Source of the DNA: Streptomyces fuscichromogenes
GTDB taxonomy: Bacteria > Actinomycetota > Actinomycetes > Streptomycetales > Streptomycetaceae
Direction of reading: 5' to 3'
Length of the DNA stretch: 64,000 bases
Assembly (NCBI RefSeq): GCF_014645815.1
Contig: NZ_BMML01000006.1
Location: forward strand, 418,587 to 482,586
In this document: piece after piece, positions 15,800-25,000 of the stretch
How the letters are laid out: the number at the start of each line of letters is the position of its first letter
Position numbering within the stretch: the stretch's first letter is position 1
Made by a program: the position numbers and the translations under genes
The notes under the pieces: model-generated
Told to the model about the DNA's origin: nothing
What the model saw: only the letters and a program-made list of their open reading frames with translations
The model's database searches: none

Positions 15800-18700
15800 A
15801 TGCGGTGTGTGTCGCCACACGAACTGCGCATGACGGTGCTCGGTGAGGTCGGTGCCGCGTTCCGGGCCCGGCCGCTGGAGCTGGGCGGGCGACGGCAGCG
15901 GGCCGTGCTCGCCCTGCTGATCGTCGCCCGGGGCTCGGTCGTCACCCGGGACCGGCTGGTCGAAGGGGTCTGGGGCGGCACTCCGCCGCGCCGGGCCGCC
16001 GCCTCGCTGCAGGCCCATGTCTCGCATCTGCGGCGCTGTCTGGAGCCGGAGCGGAAGGCGAGGGCGCGCGGGGGTGTCATCGTCAGCGAGGGGGCGGGGT
16101 ACGCGTTGCGGCTGCCGGCCGACGCGGTGGACGCCTGGCGGTTCGAGGAGGCGCTGCGGTCCGCCGCCGCGCACGCCGACGGGGGCCGGCCCTCGGAGGC
16201 CGTGGCCGTCCTGGAGTCCGGGCTCGCGCTGTGGCGGGGCCCGGCCTACGCGGAGTACGCCGCCGAGCCCTGGGCCCACCGGGAGTCGGCCCGCCTCACC
16301 GAGCTGCGCGAACTCGCCCGTGAACGGCTGCTCGCGGCCCGCCTGGCCCGGGGCGAGGACGCCGTTCTCGTGCCCGAACTCGAATCCCTGGTCTCCGAGG
16401 ACCCGCTGCGCGAAGAACGCCGGCGCCTTCTCGCCCTCGCCCTCTACCGCGCCCACCGCCAGGCCGACGCTCTCGACACGCTCCGCCGCGCGAGGCACCT
16501 GCCGCCCGCCGGATCCGGCACCGCCCCGGGGGCCGCCCTGCGTGAGCTGGAGGCCGGGATCCTGGCCCAGGACCCCGCCCTCGACGCCCCTGCCCGCCCG
16601 GGGCGGCACCCCGCCGGAGCGCCCGCCGGAGCGCCCGTCACCGCCGGGGCAGGACCCGGTGGACCGGCCGGTCCGGGGGCCCGGCCCGCCCCTCGGGCCG
16701 ATGTGCTCGTGGACCGCGGACCCCAGCTCGCCGAGTTGCGCGACAGCCTGCGCTCGGCCCTGGACGGCAAGCCCCGCGTGGTGCTCGTCGAGGGCCCGGC
16801 CGGCATCGGCAAGAGCCGTCTGCTGGGGGAGGTGGCCGAACTGGCGGCCGGGGAAGGGGTGACCACCCTGACCGCGACGGGCAGCCTGCGGGAGAAGGAC
16901 TACGGCTACGGAGCCGTACGCCAGCTGTTCGAGCGGGTGGTGAGCGGCGGCGAGGAGTCGCTGCTGGCCGGGGCCGCCGTCGCGGCGGGGGCGGTCTTCG
17001 GAACCGTGCGCGGGCCGCAGCCGCAGAGCTTCGCGGTGCTGAACGGGCTGTACGAGCTGACCCGGAAGCTGGTGCGGGCGGCGGGACCGCTGGTGCTGGC
17101 GGTGGACGACCTCCAGTGGTGCGACAGCGGCTCGGTGCGGTACCTGGCGTATCTGGCGGCCCGGCTGGAAGGGCTGGGGCTGCCGGTGCTCATCGCCGTC
17201 ACCCTGCGCACCGGGGAGCCGCAGCAGGGCGAGGAGTTGCCCGAGGCGCTGACGTCGGACCCCTCGGTGGTGCGGATCAGGCCCACCCCGCTGACGGCGA
17301 GCGGGGTCGCCGGTCTCGTCCGCCACACGCTCGGCGAGGAGCCTCAGGAGGAGTTCACGGCGGCCTGCCATCGCGCCACGGCCGGGAACCCACTGCTGCT
17401 GAGGCAGTTGCTGCGGGCGCTGCACGCGCGCGGGACCCGGCCCGACGCCGCGCACAGCGACGGAGTCGCGGAGGCGGGGGCGCGGGCGGTGTCCGGGCTG
17501 GTGCTGGGCCGGATGACACGGCTGCCCGCGGCGGCACGGGACGCGGCGCAGGCGGTGGCCGTACTGGGGGACGGGGCGGCGACGCTCGCCGAGGTGGCGG
17601 CGCTCATGGGGCGGCCGGAGGCGGCGGCGGCACAGGCGATCGTGCCGCTCGTGCAGGCCGAGATCCTGCGCGAGGGCCACCCCTACGCCTTTGTGCACCC
17701 CCTCGTCGGGGATGCCGTCTACCGCGAACTACCCCCCGGGGAAAGGCAGTTGCGTCATGAACAGGCGGCCCGCGCGCTGTCCGCCGCCGGCGCGCCGCCC
17801 GAGCGTACGGCGGCCCAGCTGCTGCTCGCCCCGCACCGCGGCGACCCCGACGTGGTGGACGTCCTCTGCGCGGCGGCCCGGGAGGCCGCGGGCCGTGGCG
17901 CCCCCGACGCCGCCGCCACGTACCTCACCCGCGTCCTCGCCGAACCGCCTGCCCCCGAACGCCGCCCCGAGGTACTGCTCGACCTCGGGCGTGCCGAGAC
18001 GCTCGGCAACGGCCCGGCCGCCGTGAAGCATCTGCGCCAGGCGTACGACACGCTGGCCGACCCGGCGCGCAGGGCGGCCGCCGCCCTGCTGCTCGCCCGG
18101 ATCCTGGTCTTCGCCGGCGGCCACGGCCAGGCGACCGAGTTCGCCCGCCGGGCGGCGGCGGACCTGCCCGCCGGGCTGAGCGACGAACGGCAGGGGCTGC
18201 TGGCGCTGGAGCGCATCAGCGGGTTCATGCACGGCCTGGACCAGAAGCTGTGGCGGAGCGTCGAGGACCCGGCCGTCGAGGGCGCGGGGCCCGGCGCCCG
18301 GATGCTCGCCGCCAACCTCGCCCGGGAGGCGGCGTCGGACGGCGCCGACCGGCCCCGGGCCGTCGCGCTCGCCCGCTTCGCCGTCGCCGACGACGTGCTC
18401 CAGGCGGCCGGCGAGGAGATGCTCTTCTACACCGCGGGCATCGTGCTGCACCTCGCCGACGAGGAGGTGGGCGAGCTCTGGGACACCGCGGTGGCCCGCG
18501 CCGTGGAACGCGGTTCGCTGTTCTCCGTGCTCGCCACGCACCTGTGGCGCGGCTTCACCCAGTGGCACCACGGCGACCTGGCCGCGGCACGGCGGTCGCT
18601 GGAGACCGCGGTCGGGCAGTCGGAGATCTGGGGCCTCGCCCCGGGCGCCCCGCAGGGCCGTACCTTCCTGACCGCCGTCCTGCTCGACCTGGGCGACACC

Positions 18701-19255
18701 GCCGGGGCCCGCGCCTGTCTGGAGCGGATGCGCGGCTGGATCCGGGGCGCGGAGGGCCGACGGCTGCTCGGGGAGAGCGAGGCGCGGGTGCTGACCGCGG
18801 AGGGGCGGTACGAGGAGGCGCTGGCCGCCCTCGACGACGTACGGCACCTCCAGCCCGCCCTGGCCAACCCGGCGTGGTGGCCGTGGTCGCTGCTGCGGGT
18901 GCGGGCGCTCGCGGGCGCCGGCCGGCGGACCGAGGCACTGGCCCTGGCCACGGAGCAGCTGGCGGCGGCCCGCGGCTGGGGAGCGCCCAGCACGGTGGGA
19001 CGGGTGCTGCGGATCGCCGGACGGCTGCGCGGACCCGAGGGCGAACCCGAACTCCGCGAGGCGGTGGCCCTGTTGGCGCCCGGTCCGGCACGGCTCGAGT
19101 ACGCCCGTGCGCTGTACGCGCTCGCCGGGTACGCGCCCCGGGAGGAGGCCGCCGCCCTGCTGAGCCGGGGGCGGTCCCTCGCGCGGGAGTGCGGTGCGGC
19201 GGGTCTGGTCGCCGCCATGGACGCCACGGCGACGACCGGACACGGCCCTGTGTGA
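15800..19255 (+). CDS. AfsR-like SARP regulator with ATPase and TPR domains (copy 1)
   Basis: About 1151 residues. Domains in order: OmpR-type winged helix (residues ~10-95, RQRAVLALLIVARGSVVTRD), bacterial transcriptional activation domain (~105-250), a P-loop ATPase with intact Walker A GPAGIGKS near 333 and Walker B VLAVDDLQWCD near 437, and a C-terminal TPR-rich region. There is no LuxR HTH at the end. SARP proteins activate specialised-metabolite promoters by binding direct repeats. A paralogue lies at 22012-25482, and a Ser/Thr kinase lies between them, as in the AfsK-AfsR pair. Start uncertain: ATG 15800, GTG 15809 or ATG 15830 are all possible. Confidence 0.88.
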   Translation: MRCVSPHELRMTVLGEVGAAFRARPLELGGRRQRAVLALLIVARGSVVTRDRLVEGVWGGTPPRRAAASLQAHVSHLRRCLEPERKARARGGVIVSEGAGYALRLPADAVDAWRFEEALRSAAAHADGGRPSEAVAVLESGLALWRGPAYAEYAAEPWAHRESARLTELRELARERLLAARLARGEDAVLVPELESLVSEDPLREERRRLLALALYRAHRQADALDTLRRARHLPPAGSGTAPGAALRELEAGILAQDPALDAPARPGRHPAGAPAGAPVTAGAGPGGPAGPGARPAPRADVLVDRGPQLAELRDSLRSALDGKPRVVLVEGPAGIGKSRLLGEVAELAAGEGVTTLTATGSLREKDYGYGAVRQLFERVVSGGEESLLAGAAVAAGAVFGTVRGPQPQSFAVLNGLYELTRKLVRAAGPLVLAVDDLQWCDSGSVRYLAYLAARLEGLGLPVLIAVTLRTGEPQQGEELPEALTSDPSVVRIRPTPLTASGVAGLVRHTLGEEPQEEFTAACHRATAGNPLLLRQLLRALHARGTRPDAAHSDGVAEAGARAVSGLVLGRMTRLPAAARDAAQAVAVLGDGAATLAEVAALMGRPEAAAAQAIVPLVQAEILREGHPYAFVHPLVGDAVYRELPPGERQLRHEQAARALSAAGAPPERTAAQLLLAPHRGDPDVVDVLCAAAREAAGRGAPDAAATYLTRVLAEPPAPERRPEVLLDLGRAETLGNGPAAVKHLRQAYDTLADPARRAAAALLLARILVFAGGHGQATEFARRAAADLPAGLSDERQGLLALERISGFMHGLDQKLWRSVEDPAVEGAGPGARMLAANLAREAASDGADRPRAVALARFAVADDVLQAAGEEMLFYTAGIVLHLADEEVGELWDTAVARAVERGSLFSVLATHLWRGFTQWHHGDLAAARRSLETAVGQSEIWGLAPGAPQGRTFLTAVLLDLGDTAGARACLERMRGWIRGAEGRRLLGESEARVLTAEGRYEEALAALDDVRHLQPALANPAWWPWSLLRVRALAGAGRRTEALALATEQLAAARGWGAPSTVGRVLRIAGRLRGPEGEPELREAVALLAPGPARLEYARALYALAGYAPREEAAALLSRGRSLARECGAAGLVAAMDATATTGHGPV

Positions 19256-19264
19256 GGCCGGCGG

Positions 19265-19969
19265 TCAGGAGCAGGCGTACGTGAAGCTCGCCGACGCCGT
19301 CACCGGGTCCGGCGAGAGCACGTCGAGCGTGGCGGTGGCCTTCATGGTGCCGTGACCGTCGAAGCTCCAGCGCAGCACGACCTCGGAGCTCCGGACGTGC
19401 TCCCCGACCTCCTGGTGGAGAACGGCGGAGGACGTGCCGTCACTGCGCTTCCAGCGGTAGTCGACGGTGCCGGGGTTGCCGTCGGTCCTCAGGACACCGG
19501 TGACGACGACCGTCTTCGCACAGCGGCCGACCCGGGGCACGGTGACCGTGGCGGCCACCACGTGCAGCGGTGACCGGACCGCGGTGCAGGAGCGCATGCC
19601 CAGCACGACGGCCACCACGACGGCGACCACCGCCAGCAGGGACGGCAGCTCGCGGCGCCACCAGGGCCGACGACGGCGGACGGGCACCGCGGCCGGGCCG
19701 TCGGGGGTGAGCGTGCCCCGCCAGATGCCCGTGGCACGGTCGTCGGCCGGGCCCGGCGCACCGGGTGTCCCGGGACCGAAACGGGTCTCTCCCTCGGTCG
19801 CTCCGGCTTCCGCTCCCGTTGCCGCTGCCGCTGCCGACGGCGGGAGGTGAAGCGTCGCGGCCGGGTCCGCGGGCGGGAGGGTGACGGTGAGATCGGGGTC
19901 GTCGGGGCGCGGCGCCGCCGGACCGGTGCGGGCGAACCGCAGTCGAGGGTCCTCGGGAGGTGTGCTCAT
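19265..19969 (-). CDS. single-pass membrane protein with kinase-like outer domain
   Basis: 234 residues. An N-terminal cytoplasmic Pro/Ala-rich part is followed by basic residues, one membrane span (LPSLLAVVAVVVAVVLGM, near 112-130), and an outer beta-rich domain of ~100 residues with two cysteines (RCAKTVVVTGVLRTDGNPG; end FTYACS). The outer domain resembles the C-terminal domain of the kinase encoded just upstream. Its ATG overlaps the kinase TGA (ATGA), so both are made together and may form a complex. Function otherwise unknown. Confidence 0.75.
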   Translation of the reverse strand: MSTPPEDPRLRFARTGPAAPRPDDPDLTVTLPPADPAATLHLPPSAAAAATGAEAGATEGETRFGPGTPGAPGPADDRATGIWRGTLTPDGPAAVPVRRRRPWWRRELPSLLAVVAVVVAVVLGMRSCTAVRSPLHVVAATVTVPRVGRCAKTVVVTGVLRTDGNPGTVDYRWKRSDGTSSAVLHQEVGEHVRSSEVVLRWSFDGHGTMKATATLDVLSPDPVTASASFTYACS

Positions 19970-21798
19970 CGGGGCGGGTCGCAGTCGACGGGGGCCGCGG
20001 TGGCCTGGAAGGAACCGTTGCCCGAGTCGGCGGCCGGGTCGGTGGTGACCCTGACCCCGAGGTAGGAGTCGCGCGTCGGGACGGCGAAGGCGTGGGTGTA
20101 GCGGCCCGAGATCTGCGTCTTCCCCTTGGGCAGCGCGACCGCGTCGGTGGCCACGACGGTCCCGACGACGCGGGGCGAGTCACCGGTGTACCAGCTGAGG
20201 TAGAGCGTGCCGTCGGCGGCGCCGTCCGTCGTCACGCTGACGGAGGCCACGATGGTGCAGGTGGCCGCTGTCGGGCCGACCACCTCGATCTGCGCGGACT
20301 TCACGTCGAGGGTGGGCGCGGGCGGCGCGGAGGTGCTGCCGCCGCTCGTGGAACCTCCGGACGTCGTCGTACCGCCGCCGGACGTCGTCGTACCCCCGCC
20401 GCTCGTGGAACCGCCGCCCGTCGTGGTCGTACCGCCGCCGGAGGTACCCGTGCCACCGGAGGTTCCCGTCCCACCGGTGGTTCCCGTGCCGCCCGTGGTG
20501 GTCGTACCGCCGCCCGTGGTGGTCGTACCGCCCGCGCCGCCGCCCGCGGACCCGGCGGGCGAGGAACTGTCCTCCCCGGACGCCGACGCGGAGGGCGAGC
20601 CGGTCGCGGAGGGCGACGAGGAACCGTCCGACGCCGAGGGAGCCGCGTCGGGGGAGCCGGCCGACCCGCTGGGAGCGGGACCGTCGGTGGACCCGTCCGG
20701 ATCCGTACCGGACCCGGCCCCGGCCCCGTTCGTCGTGCGGTGCCCGGCGCCCAGGCCCGTGGCGACCGCCGTCGCCGCGACCCCGCCGATCACCAGCACG
20801 ACCCCTGCCGTCAGTCCGGCCAGCATCCTCCTGCTCCGGCGGGGCGTCCGACGGGCGCCCGCCCCGAGAGTGGTCGTGGCCAGGTCCGTCGTACCCGAGG
20901 CGGAACCGTCCGCCGTCGGGAAGGAGAGGAAGAACAGGGCGGCGAGCGCGGCGAGTTCGCGCCGGCCGCGCTCCTCCCACTCCTCGCCGTACCCGGCCCC
21001 GGCCACGGCTTCGAGCTCCGCGACGAACGCCGCCGCGCTCTCCGGGCGCTCCTCAGGGGTCTTGGCCAGGCCCCGGCGGATCAGCGGGCGCACCGGCTCG
21101 GGCGCCAGCTCGTCCGGGATCGGCGCCTCGATGTGCTGGATCGCCAGCTCGGCCAGCGTCCGGCCCGGGTAGGGCTTCATGCCGGTCAAGCACTCGAAGA
21201 AGGTCGCCGTCGCCGCGTACACGTCGGTCGCCGGTCCGGCCTCGCCGCCGGTCCACTGCTCGGGCGCCATGTAGGTCGGGGTGCCGGAGGCGTTCGCGGC
21301 CACCCCGCTCGGCACGGCGATGCCGAAGTCCACGAGCTTGGACGAACCGTCGGCCGCGACCAGGACGTTGTCCGGCTTGTAGTCGCGGTGCACGACCCCC
21401 GCCGCGTGGGCGGCCGCGAGGCCGAGCAGCGAACCCCTGAGGACGACCAGCGCGGCCTCGGGGGTGGTGGCGCCGTGCTCCCGCAGCAGGCTGCGCAGGG
21501 GTACGCCGTCCACGAGTTCCATGACGATGGCGGCGCCGCGCGGGCTCTCGACGTACTCGTACAGCTCGACGACATGCGGGGAGCGGAGTTCGCCCAGCAG
21601 CCGGGCCTCCGCGCGGAACACCTCGCGGAAGGCGGGGTCGTCACGGAGCTCCTCGGCGAGGTACTTGATCGCCACCCGGGTGCCGGTCGTGCCGTGCGTG
21701 GCCAGGACCACGCGCCCGCTGGCTCCGGAGCCCAGTTCCTTGTCGTGTGTGTAGCCGGAGACCGTCCACCCGTCCCCGGCGCGTATCGCGTCGCCCAT
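19966..21798 (-). CDS. transmembrane Ser/Thr protein kinase (PknB/AfsK-like)
   Basis: 610 residues. The kinase domain has the glycine loop ELGSGASGRVVLA near 20, Lys in AIKYL, catalytic loop HRDYKPDN near 139 (Tyr in place of the usual Leu), DFG in LVDFGIAV and APEQW. A membrane span (TAGVVLVIGGVAATAVATGL) lies near 330-350, then a Ser/Thr/Gly linker with GGTTT-type repeats, then a ~110-residue outer domain with two cysteines. Start ATG 21798 follows GAAGGA; the longer open frame upstream has no domain content. It lies between two AfsR-like SARP genes, so these regulators are candidate substrates, as known for AfsK and AfsR. Confidence 0.93.
   Translation of the reverse strand: MGDAIRAGDGWTVSGYTHDKELGSGASGRVVLATHGTTGTRVAIKYLAEELRDDPAFREVFRAEARLLGELRSPHVVELYEYVESPRGAAIVMELVDGVPLRSLLREHGATTPEAALVVLRGSLLGLAAAHAAGVVHRDYKPDNVLVAADGSSKLVDFGIAVPSGVAANASGTPTYMAPEQWTGGEAGPATDVYAATATFFECLTGMKPYPGRTLAELAIQHIEAPIPDELAPEPVRPLIRRGLAKTPEERPESAAAFVAELEAVAGAGYGEEWEERGRRELAALAALFFLSFPTADGSASGTTDLATTTLGAGARRTPRRSRRMLAGLTAGVVLVIGGVAATAVATGLGAGHRTTNGAGAGSGTDPDGSTDGPAPSGSAGSPDAAPSASDGSSSPSATGSPSASASGEDSSSPAGSAGGGAGGTTTTGGGTTTTGGTGTTGGTGTSGGTGTSGGGTTTTGGGSTSGGGTTTSGGGTTTSGGSTSGGSTSAPPAPTLDVKSAQIEVVGPTAATCTIVASVSVTTDGAADGTLYLSWYTGDSPRVVGTVVATDAVALPKGKTQISGRYTHAFAVPTRDSYLGVRVTTDPAADSGNGSFQATAAPVDCDPPR
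20337..20545. repeat. GC-rich coding minisatellite in the kinase linker
   Basis: Imperfect tandem units such as cccgtggtggtcgtaccgcc (20492 and again at 20513) encode the Gly/Thr/Ser linker between membrane span and outer domain of the kinase. Copy number is likely to vary between strains. Confidence 0.7.
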
Positions 21799-21939
21799 GT
21801 CCTTCGCCCCCCGGCCCGTCCCCCGGGCCGCCCCCGTCAGTTCGTCGCGGTACGTCCGCTGTGTGGTCGGTGTGCGGTGCGGTCCGTCTGGTTCGTGATG
21901 CGTCTGGTTCGTCCGCGGAACGGATGATGCGCCATCGGT

Positions 21940-21972
21940 CTTGCGAACCGCTTGCAAGCCGATCGCAAGTCG
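21940..21972. promoter_or_regulatory. 11-bp-spaced direct repeats upstream of the kinase (possible SARP site)
   Basis: On the plus strand cttgcgaaccg (21940-21950) and cttgcaagccg (21951-21961) match at 9 of 11 positions, with a third related element following; the same period is visible on the minus strand. SARP activators are known to bind direct repeats at 11-bp spacing near the -35 box. The element is ~140 bp upstream of the kinase start and ~40 bp past the end of the SARP gene. Confidence 0.45.
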
Positions 21973-22011
21973 GCCGTCGGATTCTCGTCCCGACGGTGCG
22001 TCGTACGCCGG

Positions 22012-25000
22012 TCACGCAGGGGGGAATCGGCGTACGACGCCGTCTTGGACGCTCTCGCCACCGGCCAGGGCGCGCAGGGACCGCAGGACCCGCGCATGCT
22101 CCAGGCGGGCCGGGCCGTCGGCCAGCAGGGCGAGCGCCTCGCGGAGTTCGGGTCCGCCGTCGGGCCCGCGTGCCTCGCCGTACAGCCGCAGCACCCGGCC
22201 GACCGTGCCGGGCGCGCCCCACCTGCGGGCCAGCGACAGCTGTTCCCGCGCCAGCCGTTCGGCCCGGTCCCGCTCCCCCAGCCCGGTCAGCGCCCGTACC
22301 CGCAGCAGATCCCCGTCCCACCACACCGGGTTCGGCACGTCCGGCTGGAGATGCCGTACGCCGTCCAGCGCGGCCAGCGCCTGTGCGTACCGGCCTTCGG
22401 CGATCAGCACCCGCGCCTCGCTCTCGCCGCGCAACCGCGCCCCCTCGTAGCCCCCGGCCCACGCCCGCATCCGCTCCAGACAGGCACGCGCGCCCGCGGT
22501 GTCCCCGAGGTCCAGCAGCACCCCGGTCAGGAACGCGTGGCAGTGCGGCGCACCGGGCGGGACGCCCCACGCGCCGAACTGTTCGAGCGCGGTCTCCAGT
22601 GACCGGCGGGCCTGGTCCAACTCGCCGTGCCGCCACTGCGTGAACCCGTTCCACAGGTGCGCCGAGAGCGTCCCGATCAGCGACCCCCGCTGCCCGGCGT
22701 ACGTCAGCGTCTCGTCCCACAGCAGCCTGACGTCGTCGTCGGCCAGGTGCAGCACGACACCGGCCGTGCACCACGAGAGCACCCTTCCGCCGCGCAGCAG
22801 TACCCGGTCCGTGAGCGCGAACCGGGCCGAGGCGACGGCCGCCGCGCGGTCGAGCCGGCGTGCGGTGGCGTCCCTCGCCGCCTCGGCGGCGAGCATGCGG
22901 GCGCCCGGCCCGTCCCCGACGGGGGGTGGCACCGGGACGTCCAGACCGCCGGCGCCCGCGGTGTACAGCCCGTGCGCGAAGGCGCCGAGCCGGGCCAGCG
23001 CCAGCAGCCCCTGCCGCTCGTCGGCGGCACCGTCCACGGCTTCCTGTCCGGTGGGCGGTTCCGCGGCCGCCCGGACCGCGAACGCGGCGGCCTCGCCGGG
23101 TCTGCCGGTGTGGATCAGGGTCTGCGCGAGCAGGCACGCGGCACCGGCGCGCGGGGGCGACGACGTCTCGTAGGCCTCCCGCAGGTGACGGGCCGCGGCG
23201 GGCCCGTCGACGAGTGCCTCGGCCCGCCCCAGTTCCAGCAGCACCTCGGGCCGGACGTCCCGCGCGGGCGGCTCCAGCAGTGCGCGGGTGAGGAGGGTGG
23301 CGGCCGTGTCGTTCGCACCGCGGGCGGTCGCGCGGGCGGCGGCGGTGCGCAGGACGCCGACCGCCCAGGGGTCGCCCCGGTAGGGGACCAGGAGCAGGTG
23401 CGCGGCGGTCCGCTCCGGAGCCGCACCGGCACGGTCGAGGAGTCTCGCCGCCCTTTCGTGCAGGGCCGGACGCTCCCGCGGCGACACCGTCCGCAGCACG
23501 GCCGCACCGGCCAGCGGATGCACGAAGGCCAACGGGTACTGGTCACGGACCACTTCCGCCCGTACGAGGGCCGCCGTCGCCGTGGCCACGTCCTGCTCGG
23601 ACAGGCCCGTGAAGGCGGCGACCGCGGGCAGCGAGGCCCCGCCGTCACCACTGCCGCCGTCCGGGCCACCGCCGTCACCGCCGCCTGCGTCACCGCCGCC
23701 GTCGAGAACCGCGACCGCCCGTACGACGGCCGTGGCGGCGGGCGGCAGCCGGTCCAGCACGGTGCGCACGAGGTCGGAGACGGCACGGACGCCCGACTCC
23801 GTCACGGCGCGCGGGCCCGCGGCCGCCTCCGCCCCCGCCGTCTCCAGGGCCCCGAGCACCTGGGTCAGCAGCAGCGGCAGGCCGGCCGACACCCGGTGAC
23901 AGGCACGTTCGGTCTCCTCGTCCACCGTGCGGCCGGGCAGTCGGCGTACCAGCCGGGCGACGCCCGCCGCGCTCAGCGGCTCGGGCCGGATGTGCACCAC
24001 CGCCGGGTCCTGCGCGATGTCGGCCAGCAGCTGCTCGCTCGCGCGCCGGGCGGCGGGCTCCCCGGTGCGCAGCGCGGTGACGACGAGGACCGGCAGGTTC
24101 TGGACCCGCGGCAGCAGATGGGCCAGGAAGCGCAGGGACGTCGTGTCGCACGCCTGGAGGTCGTCCACGAGGAGGAGCAGGGGCCGCCGTGCCGGGTGGT
24201 CGTCGGTGACCAGCCGCTCGACGATCCGGTAGAGCCCGTGCAGGACGTCGAATCCGGCGGGCCCGTCGACGGCCTGCCCGTCGGACACCGGCGTGGCCGG
24301 GTCCGCGGGCGTGCCGGCGGGCCCGGCGGCCACCGCGTCGAGCAACCGGCGTACGACGTCGTGCGGGCGGCGCCGACGCGGCCCCGCGGATGCCCGCACG
24401 TCACCGACGTCCAGCACCCGTGTCCCCCACTCCCTGCCCAGCCGCTCCGCCTCCGCCAGCAGTGCGCTGCGGCCGATCCCCGCCGGGCCCTGGACACACA
24501 CCAGCCCGCCGTGGCCCGCGACCGCGTCCGACAGGCACTGCCGGAGCTCGGCCGACTCCTTTTCCCGCTCGACGAGTCGACCGGAGACGGGGCCGGACCC
24601 GGACGCCGCGGGTCCGCTCCCGGGCGGTGCGGCCGGCCGGGGGGCGGCCGCGGGGCGCGGCGCGTCGGACAGGATCTCGGCCTCGACGCCGCGCAGGGCG
24701 GGGCCGGGGTCGATGCCGAGGCGGTCGGCGAGGGTGCGGCGGGCGCGGCGGAGCACCGAGAGGGCGTCGGCCCGGCCCCGGGCGCGATGGTGGGCGAGGG
24801 CCAGCAGGGACCAGCGCTCCTCGCGCAGGGGCTGTCCGGCGACGAGGTCCTCGGCTTCGGCCAGCAGCGCCTCGGTGTGCTCCCCGCACTCCAGGCGGGC
24901 GGCCAGTAACTGTTCCCGCACCACCTCACGCAGTTCTTCCAGGCGCGCCGCCTCCGCCCGTGCCCACGGCCCGTCCGCGAACCCGGCGAAGGCCGGGCCC

